In this document: positions 42,146-50,417 of the stretch, in pieces
How the letters are laid out: each line of letters starts with the position of its first letter
Position numbering within the stretch: position 1 is the first letter of the stretch
Assembly (NCBI RefSeq): GCF_900186975.1
Contig: NZ_LT906441.1
Span: 1,426,001-1,490,000 of the forward strand
Reading direction: 5' to 3'
Origin: Cutibacterium granulosum
Lineage (GTDB): Bacteria; Actinomycetota; Actinomycetes; Propionibacteriales; Propionibacteriaceae
DNA length: 64,000 bases
Translations under genes and position numbers: made by a program
The notes under the pieces: generated by a model
Seen by the model: the letters and a program-made list of their open reading frames with translations, nothing else
The model's database searches: none
Told to the model about the DNA's origin: nothing

Positions 42146-42878
42146 GCCGCACCGGCACCACATCTCCTGGCAACAGCTGCGTCACGATCTGGCCCGGCCG
42201 GCGAAGGGACAGATCGCCGTGGCCCTCATCCTGTGCCTGTTCTCCATGGTGCTCGTCACGCAGGTGCGCCATCGTAGTGCCCAGGACGAGTATGCCGCGA
42301 TGAGCAGGTCTGACCTCATCACGGTGCTGGATCGACTGTCCACCTCCTCGCGGCAGCTTGACTCCGAAATCGCCGATCTGCGCGAGACCAAACGTCAGCT
42401 GCAGTCGGGCGCGGACTCCCACAAGATTGCCGAGAAACAGGCCACCGAGGAACAGCACCGGTTGCAGGTGATGTCCGGTACGACCCCGGTGAGTGGTCCC
42501 GGGGTGACGATCACCATTCATGATCCGCGTGACAAGGTCACCTCCGACCTGCTCCTCAACGCCGTCGAGGAGCTGCGGGATGCCGGCGCCGAGGCCATTG
42601 CCGTCAACTCGGACATTCGAGTGGTGGCCAACACATGGTTTGGCCGGGACGCCAATGGGCTCGTCGTGTCGGGGAAAAAGGTGAAACGCCCCATGACCCT
42701 CACCGTGCTCGGTGAACCACACGCACTCACCGAGGGCGCGAAGTTTCGTGGTGGACTGGTGTCCCAGGTGGAATCTGCGCAGGTCGGTGGTTCGGTGAGC
42801 ATCACGCCGTCGGATTCGCTGACCATTTCTGCCGTTGTGAAGCCGACACCAATGTCTTTTGCCACTCCAGTACGGTAG
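42138..42878 (+). CDS. DUF881 family protein (second copy)
   Basis: A 246-residue protein with a shorter cytosolic head than its paralogue, one membrane helix (QIAVALILCLFSMVLVTQV), a coiled coil (SSRQLDSEIADLRETKRQL) and the DUF881 domain: PVSGPGVTITIHD, VEELRDAGAEAIAVNSD. GGGAGG before the ATG. It ends the co-directional run that begins at thrS. The two DUF881 proteins plus DUF1290 may form one membrane complex; that is inference from the fixed order. Confidence 0.85.
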   Translation: MPEPHRHHISWQQLRHDLARPAKGQIAVALILCLFSMVLVTQVRHRSAQDEYAAMSRSDLITVLDRLSTSSRQLDSEIADLRETKRQLQSGADSHKIAEKQATEEQHRLQVMSGTTPVSGPGVTITIHDPRDKVTSDLLLNAVEELRDAGAEAIAVNSDIRVVANTWFGRDANGLVVSGKKVKRPMTLTVLGEPHALTEGAKFRGGLVSQVESAQVGGSVSITPSDSLTISAVVKPTPMSFATPVR

Positions 42879-42964
42879 TTACCACTACAGTAGTTTTCGA
42901 ATACCTCAGTGACGATCAGGGATTTCCCGTTGCGTCACCACTGCACGATCTCCAGAGGTGAGCC

Positions 42965-43495
42965 ATGAGCGAGCATGACAAGTCCATGTCGAATGTGTGT
43001 CCGGTGTGCCAACACGACAACAGCGTCGACGCCAACTTCTGCTCCCGGTGTGGCCATCGGCTCGGTGTGCCCGCCGAGGTGGGTGGTGACGCCACTGGCG
43101 TCATCCCGATGATCGGCGACGAGGTCAGTGCGGACAATCAGGAACTGCCTTCCGACGTCGTGGATGCCATTGCCGCCCTGCCCGAGGGCAATGCCATGCT
43201 CGTCGTCGAACGCGGCCCCAACCTGGGCGCCCGATTCCTCCTGGATCACGACGTGACGACGGCTGGGCGATCCACCCATTCCGACATCTTCCTCAACGAC
43301 ATCACCGTCTCCCGACATCACGTGAAATTCATCCGTCGGGACGGCAAGGTCTTCGTCGAGGACCAGAGCAGCCTCAACGGCACCTACGTCAATCGCACGC
43401 TCGTCGATGGCACGGCTGCCTTGCGAGACGGCGACGAGGTGCAGATCGGGAAGTTCCGGATGATCTTCCACACTGGCGGGCATGGGCGTCTGTAA
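42965..43495 (+). CDS. garA: FHA domain protein, GarA/OdhI-like, with zinc ribbon
   Basis: A 176-residue phosphothreonine-binding protein. The N-terminus has CPVCQHDNS and FCSRCGH, a zinc ribbon that the mycobacterial GarA lacks as far as I recall. DATGVIPM around residue 44 is a candidate phosphorylated Thr site, the switch used by GarA. The FHA domain follows with GRSTHSDIFLNDITVSRHH and SSLNGTYVNR. GarA-type proteins control 2-oxoglutarate dehydrogenase and glutamate metabolism; applied here by synteny (FHA-MerR-DUF151-MerR equals Rv1827-Rv1830). Its stop overlaps the next start. Confidence 0.87.
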   Translation: MSEHDKSMSNVCPVCQHDNSVDANFCSRCGHRLGVPAEVGGDATGVIPMIGDEVSADNQELPSDVVDAIAALPEGNAMLVVERGPNLGARFLLDHDVTTAGRSTHSDIFLNDITVSRHHVKFIRRDGKVFVEDQSSLNGTYVNRTLVDGTAALRDGDEVQIGKFRMIFHTGGHGRL

Positions 43496-44190
43496 TGGTC
43501 GAGAAGGTCCGGACCATCGGGCAGGTCATGCGCCTGCTCACCCCGGAGTATCCTGACCTGTCGATCTCCAAGATCCGATATCTGGAGTCGGAGGGGTTGC
43601 TCAGCCCGGAACGTGCGCCGTCGGGATATCGCAAATACTCCGAGGATGACATTCAACGGTTGCGTTACATCCTCACCTGCCAACGTGACCGATTCCTCCC
43701 ACTCAAGGTGATCCGGGAGAATCTCGAGCTCATCGACCGCGGCAAGCAGCCACCCAGTCCCTCGTCGAGCGTGCCGACCCCGTTGGAGGGCAGCACAGCT
43801 CCTAATGTGAAGATCGAACGCCCCAAGGGTCCGGTGCAGTTGACTCGACGCCAGCTCATCCGTGCCAGTGGGATCACCGAGGCCTTCCTGCTGGAGCTGG
43901 AGCGTCATCAACTCGTACGCCCCAAACGTGGTCAGAGCTGGTACGGCCAGGAGGCCTTGGTGGTGTGCGTGGCTGCACGTCGACTCAGCGCCTATGGAAT
44001 GGACAGCCGTCACCTGCGTGCCGTTCGACAGGCTGCCGAACAGGAAGCCGGGCTCATCGAGCAGAGCCTCATCCCACTGGCCCGGCAACCCAAGAAGTCG
44101 TCAAAGGCTGCCTCAGAGGTCACCCAACTCATGATGCACGCGCACACGGCAATGGTCTACGACCTTCTGGAGTACTGGTCGGCACAGTGA
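43495..44190 (+). CDS. ftsR: MerR-family regulator FtsR-like
   Basis: A 231-residue MerR-type protein. The winged helix contains SISKIRYLESEGLLSPERAP and GYRKYSEDDIQRLRYI; the C-terminal half has a second conserved block, RRQLIRASGITEAFLLELE, and a predicted helix that dimerises. Its position after the FHA gene corresponds to Rv1828 and to the corynebacterial FtsR, a regulator of ftsZ. The ATG shares its A with the FHA stop (TAATG), so translation is coupled. A role in division control is plausible but not shown here. Confidence 0.85.
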   Translation: MVEKVRTIGQVMRLLTPEYPDLSISKIRYLESEGLLSPERAPSGYRKYSEDDIQRLRYILTCQRDRFLPLKVIRENLELIDRGKQPPSPSSSVPTPLEGSTAPNVKIERPKGPVQLTRRQLIRASGITEAFLLELERHQLVRPKRGQSWYGQEALVVCVAARRLSAYGMDSRHLRAVRQAAEQEAGLIEQSLIPLARQPKKSSKAASEVTQLMMHAHTAMVYDLLEYWSAQ

Positions 44191-44204
44191 ACTACGGTGG
44201 AGTC

Positions 44205-44666
44205 ATGGTGAGCCTGCTGATAGAGGGGATTCGGCTGGACGAGGTGTCGAACACACCAATCCTGTTGCTCCGGGAGGAGGGAGGATCGCGGTGCCTACCG
44301 ATCTGGATCGGTGCCGTGGAGGCCGGAGCCATAGCGCAGGGACTTGATGAGACACAGCCTGACAGACCACTCACCCATGACCTCATGGCACGTGTGCTGC
44401 TGCACATGGTCGACGATCCACCGGCATTCACCATCACCGGAATCGATGAGGGAGTGTGGCTCGCACAGATGCAGATCGGCGACACCGTTTTCGACGCCCG
44501 ACCATCCGATCTGGTGGCCTTGTCACAGCGCATCGGGGTGCAGCTTCAGTGCCCCGAGGAGCTCATCGACGAGGTGGGGATCATCCTGGATGCCGATCCC
44601 CAGGACGAGGTCGAGGAGTTTCGGCAGTTCCTCGACCAGGTCTCCCCGGACGATTTCGACGACTGA
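44205..44666 (+). CDS. Bifunctional nuclease family protein (DUF151)
   Basis: A 153-residue DUF151 protein: MVSLLIEGIRLDEVSNTPIL, LPIWIGAVEAGAIAQGL, RPLTHDLMARVL and ARPSDLVALSQRIGVQL are the family landmarks. Plant and some bacterial members show DNase/RNase activity; the physiological role is unknown. The order FHA-MerR-DUF151-MerR is strongly conserved in actinobacteria. GGTGGAGT precedes the ATG closely; a GTG overlapping the previous stop (44187) is an alternative. Highly acidic C-terminus. Confidence 0.87.
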   Translation: MVSLLIEGIRLDEVSNTPILLLREEGGSRCLPIWIGAVEAGAIAQGLDETQPDRPLTHDLMARVLLHMVDDPPAFTITGIDEGVWLAQMQIGDTVFDARPSDLVALSQRIGVQLQCPEELIDEVGIILDADPQDEVEEFRQFLDQVSPDDFDD

Positions 44667-44877
44667 AGTGCAATGCCCCGTTCGGTTCGGCCGCAGTGCC
44701 AACCCTCCACCTGTAGTTGACCTTCATGTACACCATAATACGTAGTCAGAGCGATTTCCTGTTTTTCTCCTCCTCCGAACGGCGTGGCGTTGAGGATCAG
44801 GACACGCCGACACCATAAGTTCATCAGTGCAGGAACGATCCATGTGGTCGATGCGCAACCAGTGAGGATGGACAACC

Positions 44878-45447
44878 ATGAGCGCTTCTGAATCGTGTGA
44901 GCCAGCTCCCCGGCGCACCCAGGACGTGCTCTTCGCTGGTGACTTCTCACCAGTGCCCGAGGGGATCGGGTTCCGTGGCCCGGTGGCCTCCGGAGCTGCT
45001 GGGATCACCTACCGTCAGCTGGATTACTGGGCTCGTACTGGCCTGGTACGTCCGGAGATCAGGAGCGCGCGCGGATCGGGGTCCCAGCGTCTCTACTCGT
45101 TCCGCGACATTCTCATGCTCAAGGTCATCAAACGTCTGCTCGATGCGGGAGTGTCCCTGCAGCAGATTCGGATTGCCATCGATCATCTGCGTTCCAACGG
45201 AGTGGAGGATCTCACCGAGGTCACCCTCATGAGTGACGGCGTGTCGGTCTACGAATGCACCAGTGACAGTGAGGTTCTTGACCTGCTGCAGGGCGGACAG
45301 GGCATCTTCGCCATCTCCCTGGGAGGAGTGTGGCGGGACGTGCAGGGCAGTCTTTCCCAGCTCCCCGTCGAGCGGGTCGGCGGCGAGTGCCCCGATCACG
45401 TCGTTGACGAGTTGGCACAGCGCCGCAAGGCGCGCCGAGTCTCCTGA
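44878..45447 (+). CDS. MerR-family transcriptional regulator (Rv1830 type)
   Basis: A 189-residue regulator. The DNA-binding part is YRQLDYWARTGLVRPEIRSA followed by GSQRLYSFRDILMLKVIKRL; the second half (VSLQQIRIAIDHLRS and the SDGVSVYECTSD strand) forms the effector or dimer domain. Corresponds in order to M. tuberculosis Rv1830, reported as a regulator linked to growth resumption and antibiotic tolerance; I use that only by position. The 210-base upstream gap contains TTGACC (44717-44722) but no clean -10 at the right distance. GAGGA precedes the ATG. Confidence 0.85.
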   Translation: MSASESCEPAPRRTQDVLFAGDFSPVPEGIGFRGPVASGAAGITYRQLDYWARTGLVRPEIRSARGSGSQRLYSFRDILMLKVIKRLLDAGVSLQQIRIAIDHLRSNGVEDLTEVTLMSDGVSVYECTSDSEVLDLLQGGQGIFAISLGGVWRDVQGSLSQLPVERVGGECPDHVVDELAQRRKARRVS

Positions 45448-45579
45448 ACGCCAACGCTCCGATCGTCCTGACCAAGGAGGTCACCGGGCCGAGGTGACTG
45501 CAGTGGCTCACCTGTTGGTGAACAAGTGACCTGACGAATCCATCGAGTCATGAGAAGATCAGCTCCGAGGGGAGTTGAC

Positions 45580-46956
45580 GTGAACCTAACCAAGATCCAG
45601 GCCACTCCATGGGTGGCACATGTGCTGCGTGCCATCACCAGGTTCAACCGGCGGATGGGCAATCACATCGCTGCCTCCATCACGTACTTCACGGTTCTGT
45701 CCATGATTCCGGTCATTGCCCTGGCCTTCTCCATCCTCTCCCTCCTGCTCACCCACACCCGTCCCGATCTGCTCGATGCGGTCAAGAAGGCGATCGAACA
45801 GACCTTGGCACCTGGTGGGGGAGACCTCTCGGTGTCCGAGATCATCGACACCTCGCTGGCCACCACAGGTTCTGGGTGGACGCTTGCCGTGACGATGATC
45901 ACTGCGTTGTGGGCCGGAACAGGATGGATCGGCAACCTGCGCCGCGGAGTGCGCGCCGAGTGGGAACCCGATTTCGACATGGTCAACGACAATCGCGGGT
46001 TCTTTTGGTCGAAGCTGGAGGATGCGCTGACCTTCTTCGGGCTGCTCATCACCCTTGGCCTCACGATTGCCACCTCACAGTTCGGTTCATTGGCTGCCGA
46101 ATGGATCGCCGGAGTGACCCATCTCGGATCGATCAGGGGCCATGAGGTGTTCATGATCCTGGCGGCGATCGTCGCCTCGACGATCGCCGGCTGGATCCTC
46201 TTCATGTTCCTCTTCACGGCGCTGCCCAAGGGCAGACGCAACTGGCCGGCGATCATGCGCGGCTCCCTGGTGGCTGGTTTTCTCTTCGGCCTGCTCCAGA
46301 TCGGCGCTGGGTACCTGGTCAAGGCCTTCTCCTCCAACCGTGCCGTGCAGGCCTTCGGATCAGTCATCATCATCATGTTGGTCTTCAATCTCATGGCACG
46401 GCTCATCCTGCTCATCTCGGCGTGGACGGCGACGTCCAATCAGCCAGCCGTGGCATGGGAGTGGAATGACTGTGACCAGCCTCTGGTGGGCGATCCGGAG
46501 GTGTGGACGGTCCCGGGCCACTGGGACGCAGCATTCATCAGTCGCGCCCAGAAACAGCAGGAGAAGCGACTGCGTGAGGAGGCCAAGCAGAGGGGGGAGA
46601 AGCCTGAGCCAACCTCCTCGGCGGTCACCCGATCCGCCCTGCACTCCGACGTACGCATGGTCGCCGGTGAATCAGGACTGGCGTCGACCGTGCGTGTGAC
46701 GATTGGTACGGCGCCACGACCGCAGATGAATCAGCTCCGTAGCGCGGCGCAGCAGATCATGGTGGCCCCCAACGTCGTCATGCGAACGCAGGCGAACGAC
46801 GCCATCTGGTTCGCCGAGCTGCCTCGCTACGACATCACACTTCATGGTGCTGCACGCAAACAGACCACACACGAGGGCAAGGCCAAGAAGGTCGGGGGAG
46901 TGCTCGGTGCAGGTGCTGCTGCGGCGTCGGCCATCATGAGCATCTTCAATCGGTGA
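45580..46956 (+). CDS. YihY/BrkB family inner-membrane protein
   Basis: A 458-residue protein. Residues 20-290 hold six or so membrane helices with the family block NHIAASITYFTVLSMIPVIA, WAGTGWIGNLRRGVRAEWEP, and RGSLVAGFLFGLLQIG. Often annotated as a BrkB or ribonuclease BN homologue, but it is a membrane protein of unknown function. A C-terminal cytosolic domain of about 160 residues begins with a charged helix (QKQQEKRLREEAKQRGEK) and ends in a hydrophobic patch near AAAASAIMSIF. GAGGGGAG six bases before the GTG at 45580 supports that start over an ATG at 45550. Confidence 0.87.
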   Translation: MNLTKIQATPWVAHVLRAITRFNRRMGNHIAASITYFTVLSMIPVIALAFSILSLLLTHTRPDLLDAVKKAIEQTLAPGGGDLSVSEIIDTSLATTGSGWTLAVTMITALWAGTGWIGNLRRGVRAEWEPDFDMVNDNRGFFWSKLEDALTFFGLLITLGLTIATSQFGSLAAEWIAGVTHLGSIRGHEVFMILAAIVASTIAGWILFMFLFTALPKGRRNWPAIMRGSLVAGFLFGLLQIGAGYLVKAFSSNRAVQAFGSVIIIMLVFNLMARLILLISAWTATSNQPAVAWEWNDCDQPLVGDPEVWTVPGHWDAAFISRAQKQQEKRLREEAKQRGEKPEPTSSAVTRSALHSDVRMVAGESGLASTVRVTIGTAPRPQMNQLRSAAQQIMVAPNVVMRTQANDAIWFAELPRYDITLHGAARKQTTHEGKAKKVGGVLGAGAAAASAIMSIFNR

Positions 46957-46969
46957 ACCTGCCGACGCC

Positions 46970-47031
46970 CCCCGGTTCGGTTCCGACGTGCAGAACGCAC
47001 GAACCGGGGTCCTTCGACGCACGGACCCCGG
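46970..47031. terminator. Overlapping alternative hairpins between brkB-like and pfp genes
   Basis: CCCCGGTTCG (46970-46979) pairs with CGAACCGGGG (47000-47009). Alternatively CCGGGGTCC (47004-47012) pairs with GGACCCCGG (47023-47031). The two stems share bases and cannot form together. They lie between convergent genes, each stem nearer to one of them, so I read a bidirectional terminator. Confidence 0.7.
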
Positions 47032-47041
47032 AGGGCGGGCG

Positions 47042-48244
47042 TCAGGCCTGGCCGATCTCGCTCAACAGTGTGGTGAACCACTCGGTGCTCGTGTCAAAGG
47101 GTTTTCCACCCTTGATCCGGTCGAAGGCAATGCTGGTGAGCTCGTCGCCATTCTCCTCATCCTGGCCGATGACGCCGGACCGGCCGCTCAGGGCACACTC
47201 GACGGCGAGCTTGGTGCACTGGAAGATGAGATCGATGTCTGCCTGGTTCGACGCAGCCGAACGGGAGAAGTACCCGGACTTCTGCACCATGACCTTGCGG
47301 GCATCAAGTTTGGCGGCGAACTGCTTGGCGAACCAGGTGCCCGGATTGATCTCGTCCATCTTGACGTGGCCGAACGGGTCGCGTGGCACCTCCTCGCCAT
47401 GGCGTTCCATTTCGCCGACGACGGCTTCCAGACCGGCACCTTCGGACAGGAAGATCGTCACATTGCCGACCTCGTCCATGATCGTGCCCAGTCGTTCGGC
47501 CTCGGCATCCAGGTCGAGTGGGGATTCCGGGACGTACACCGCGTGGACGTCCCAAGCCTCCTTGCTCAGCCCGATCTCGGGGAGCCACTGCTGTTCACCG
47601 ACCCAGGCGTGGTACTCGGCAGCCGTTGCCGCGGCGAGCCAACCACAGTTGCGGCCCATGATCTCGTGAATGATGAGCATTCGCGAGCCGGAGTTGTGCT
47701 CACCGACGATGTTCTGTGCAAACCTGGATCCCTGCTCGGCGGCGGTCCATGCGCCCAAGGACTGTTTGATCGGTACGACGTCGTTGTCGATCGTCTTGGG
47801 AAGTCCGACAACGGTCAGCCCGTGGTCGTTGTCGGCGAGGTATGCGGCAAGATCTGCGGCAGTGGTGTTGGTGTCGTCGCCGCCAATGGTGTGCAGTACG
47901 TCCACCCCGTCGGCGATGAGGCGCTCGGAGGCCACCTTGAGCGGATCGTCCCCCTCGTCGACCAGACCACGGTCGACGAGATCGGCGGTGTTGGTGAGTT
48001 TGACGCGCGAGCTTCCGATGGGGGAGCCGCCGAACCGGGTGAGGATGTCGGCGTTGCGACGCACCTCCTCGGTGATGGTCAGGTAGTCACCCTTGAGGAG
48101 CCCCTCATAGCCGTGACGGTAGGCGATGATCTCCGCCTCGGGGGCCACCTGGGTGTATTCCTCGATGAGTCCGGCGATGGCTGTTGACAGACAGGGGGCG
48201 AAACCACCCGCAGTGAGCAGGGCGACCTTCTTGACCTTGGTCAT
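47042..48244 (-). CDS. pfp: Pyrophosphate-dependent 6-phosphofructokinase
   Basis: A 400-residue phosphofructokinase that phosphorylates fructose 6-phosphate reversibly with PPi. The nucleotide/PPi loop reads TAGGFAP (residues 11-17); the diagnostic pair GGDDTN (121-126, Asp where ATP-PFKs have Gly) and PKTIDND (149-155, with the Lys) mark the PPi-dependent class. MGRNCGWLAA and KSGYFSRSA are further signatures. Propionibacteria are a classic source of this enzyme. GAAAGG about ten bases upstream of the ATG is a usable ribosome site. It converges with the BrkB gene and is divergent from a Tad-like gene. Confidence 0.94.
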   Translation of the reverse strand: MTKVKKVALLTAGGFAPCLSTAIAGLIEEYTQVAPEAEIIAYRHGYEGLLKGDYLTITEEVRRNADILTRFGGSPIGSSRVKLTNTADLVDRGLVDEGDDPLKVASERLIADGVDVLHTIGGDDTNTTAADLAAYLADNDHGLTVVGLPKTIDNDVVPIKQSLGAWTAAEQGSRFAQNIVGEHNSGSRMLIIHEIMGRNCGWLAAATAAEYHAWVGEQQWLPEIGLSKEAWDVHAVYVPESPLDLDAEAERLGTIMDEVGNVTIFLSEGAGLEAVVGEMERHGEEVPRDPFGHVKMDEINPGTWFAKQFAAKLDARKVMVQKSGYFSRSAASNQADIDLIFQCTKLAVECALSGRSGVIGQDEENGDELTSIAFDRIKGGKPFDTSTEWFTTLLSEIGQA

Positions 48245-48411
48245 GGTGACGTGACCTTTCTCGTACGGCACATACAACGGCCTGGAACCGTGTGATGCAC
48301 AGCCTATCCAGATGAACAAAATTGCACATGGTTTTACTTGTAGGTGAACAGTAGGAGTATTTTCCGCAATGCATCTTCCGTCGCTGCATCGTGAGCGTGT
48401 GAGCTGGTGCC

Positions 48412-48813
48412 ATGACCAGTGGTGACTCCTCGCGTGGCGCTTCCTTCTCGGTGGCCATGACACTCATCCTGCCCCTGGTGCTGCTCATGGGAGGTCTGGC
48501 CGTTGACGGGGCGGTCAAGGCCCGGGCAGCCAGACACGCCGTGACAGTGGCATCGGCAGCCTCTCGTGCCGGGTGTGAACGAGCATCAGGACCCATGCTG
48601 GTGGGTCATCCGGCCGGTGAGTTGGCCAGCTCGGTCGCGCGCAGCACCGCTCAGGGAATGCTCGAGCCTGATTCGACGATGACGGTGACCACCTCCGGGG
48701 ACGGGCTCACGGTGCACGTGGACGAACCGCGGGAAACGATCGTACTGAACGTGGTCGGCATGGATCATGTGACGGGTCGGGGGGATGCCACGTGTTCGTT
48801 CGCCCGCAGATGA
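48412..48813 (+). CDS. Orphan TadE/TadG-like secretion-associated protein
   Basis: A 133-residue protein with one N-terminal membrane helix (SVAMTLILPLVLLMGGLAVDG) followed by a Ser/Thr/Gly-rich extracytoplasmic part with two Cys. The arrangement (short head, hydrophobic helix, then KARAARHAVTVASAASRAGC) resembles TadE/TadG or Flp-pilus-associated minor proteins of actinobacteria. No other tad genes are within view, so it is an orphan or the family call is loose. It overlaps the upstream region of the YciO gene. Confidence 0.5.
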   Translation: MTSGDSSRGASFSVAMTLILPLVLLMGGLAVDGAVKARAARHAVTVASAASRAGCERASGPMLVGHPAGELASSVARSTAQGMLEPDSTMTVTTSGDGLTVHVDEPRETIVLNVVGMDHVTGRGDATCSFARR

Positions 48814-48855
48814 GGAGTTGATCCCGGAAGGACTCCGGCACACCGTGCATCTGCC

Positions 48856-48861
48856 TAGGAT
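48856..48861 (+). promoter_or_regulatory. -10 element for a leaderless yciO-like transcript
   Basis: TAGGAT ends seven bases before the ATG at 48869 and no Shine-Dalgarno is present. The previous gene ends 55 bases upstream of that ATG, so this is probably an independent promoter. Confidence 0.4.
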
Positions 48862-48868
48862 GGACTTC

Positions 48869-49489
48869 ATGGCCAAGTACTATCCGGTGCACCCGGACAA
48901 CCCGCAACGACGCTCGCTGAACCAAGTGGTCGACACCCTTCGGGACGGTGGTCTCATCGCCTACCCGACCGATTCGGGCTATGCCTTTGGATGCCGATTG
49001 GGCAACAAGGCTGCTCTGGAACGCATCAGGGAGATTCGTCAGCTGTCCGAGAAGCACCACTTCACCCTCGTCATGAGCGAATTCGCTCAGGTGGGCCAGT
49101 ACGTCCAGATGGAGAACTGGGTGTTCCGTGCCGTCAAGGCAGCAGTTCCGGGACGCTACACGTTCATTCTGCGGGCCACCCGAGACGTCCCCAAGGTGAT
49201 GCTGCATCCCAAGAAACACACGGTTGGTGTGCGGGTGCCCGAACATGTCACTGCCCTGGCCCTCATGGACATCCTGGGAGAGCCGATCGTCTCATCCACC
49301 CTCATCCTGCCGGATGAGGAACTGCCGATGACCGACGGATGGCAGGTGAAGGAGGCCCTGGACGGTCGGGTCGACTCGGTACTCGACTCCGGTGACTGTG
49401 GCCTCGACCCGACGACCGTGGTTGACTTCAGCTCCGGTACGGCTGTCATCACCCGTGAAGGGGCCGGGGATCCCGAACCATTTCGCTGA
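48869..49489 (+). CDS. Sua5/YciO/YrdC family protein (threonylcarbamoyl-AMP synthase-like)
   Basis: A 206-residue protein with the YrdC fold: GGLIAYPTDSGYAFGCRLGN, REIRQLSEKHHFTLVMSEF, GRYTFILRAT and VGVRVPEHVTALAL. The conserved KxR..K pattern and Ser/Asp residues place it nearer to YciO than to the essential TsaC/Sua5, which are usually longer or lack the N-terminal segment seen here. TsaC-type enzymes make threonylcarbamoyl-AMP for the t6A tRNA modification; whether this copy is active in it is open. Confidence 0.85.
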   Translation: MAKYYPVHPDNPQRRSLNQVVDTLRDGGLIAYPTDSGYAFGCRLGNKAALERIREIRQLSEKHHFTLVMSEFAQVGQYVQMENWVFRAVKAAVPGRYTFILRATRDVPKVMLHPKKHTVGVRVPEHVTALALMDILGEPIVSSTLILPDEELPMTDGWQVKEALDGRVDSVLDSGDCGLDPTTVVDFSSGTAVITREGAGDPEPFR

Positions 49490-49567
49490 GCCGGGGAATG
49501 TGTGTGGATCAAGGGCTGATCCGTGAAGGCTTGGCGAGAAGATGTTCCTGCAGGAATGGAGATTGAA

Positions 49568-50317
49568 GTGACGGGAAGTGGACCAGACGGGCAGAGGAAA
49601 CTGTCCGGGCCCATTGGGCTCATGGGAGCGATGGAGTCGGAGGTCGAACTCATTCAGTCCTGTCTCGTCGATGCCCACCCCATCGAGGGGCCCTGTCCAC
49701 TGGTGGGTGGCCGGCTGGATGGCACCGACGTCCTACTGGCACAGTGCGGTGTCGGCAAGGTCAATGCTGCCCTGGCAGCCAGTGCCTTGGCCCAGAATGG
49801 TGCTTCCTGCATCATCTTCACGGGCGTCGCGGGTGCGGCTGGCCCCGATCTGGACATTGGTGACGTCGTCGTGGGCAACAGATTCGTCCAGCATGACGCC
49901 GATGGCACGGCATTCGACGACCCCATCGGTGTGGTACCGGGGGAACCCCGCAGCTGGCAGCCCGACGAACGGCTGCACTCCGTCCTCATGGGGTGTGCGG
50001 CACGGGTCTTCGACGCTCGTCGGCGGGTGGTTTCCGGGACGATTGCCAGTGGGGATCAATTCATCGGTGATCCGGCCAAGGTGCGTTGGATCCACGACAC
50101 CTTCGATGCGCTTGCCGTGGAGATGGAGGGGGCGGCACTGGCACAGGCTGCCAGCCATCTTCGCATGCCCTTTGCCGTGGTACGGGTGCTCTCGGATCGG
50201 GCCGATGGTACGGCCGTCACCGATTTCCCGGCATTCCTGGCCCAAGCTGCTCGCCATGATCGGGACCTTGCCCGAGCCGTCGTTGCCGAACTGTCCGGTG
50301 GCGTGCCCGCCGCATGA
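49568..50317 (+). CDS. mtnN: 5'-methylthioadenosine/S-adenosylhomocysteine nucleosidase-type enzyme
   Basis: A 249-residue nucleoside phosphorylase-fold protein. GLMGAMESEVELI at the start, GVGKVNAALAASAL, FTGVAGAAGPDLDIGDVVVG, SGTIASGDQFI, VEMEGAALAQ (purine/ribose contact with the catalytic Glu region) and VLSDRADG with the catalytic Asp follow the MTAN order. It would cleave methylthioadenosine and SAH to adenine, closing the methylation and polyamine cycles. Start is uncertain: GGAG six bases before the GTG at 49568 fits; an ATG twelve bases earlier is possible. Confidence 0.87.
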   Translation: MTGSGPDGQRKLSGPIGLMGAMESEVELIQSCLVDAHPIEGPCPLVGGRLDGTDVLLAQCGVGKVNAALAASALAQNGASCIIFTGVAGAAGPDLDIGDVVVGNRFVQHDADGTAFDDPIGVVPGEPRSWQPDERLHSVLMGCAARVFDARRRVVSGTIASGDQFIGDPAKVRWIHDTFDALAVEMEGAALAQAASHLRMPFAVVRVLSDRADGTAVTDFPAFLAQAARHDRDLARAVVAELSGGVPAA

Positions 50318-50417
50318 GGGCACCATTGCCCGGGGAACACCCATCCGCCACGCGTGAATTCGCCACATGTGAGGGTGCACGCTTGCCAGGAGGCGGTGAC
50401 TCCCGGTCGCGGTGAGA

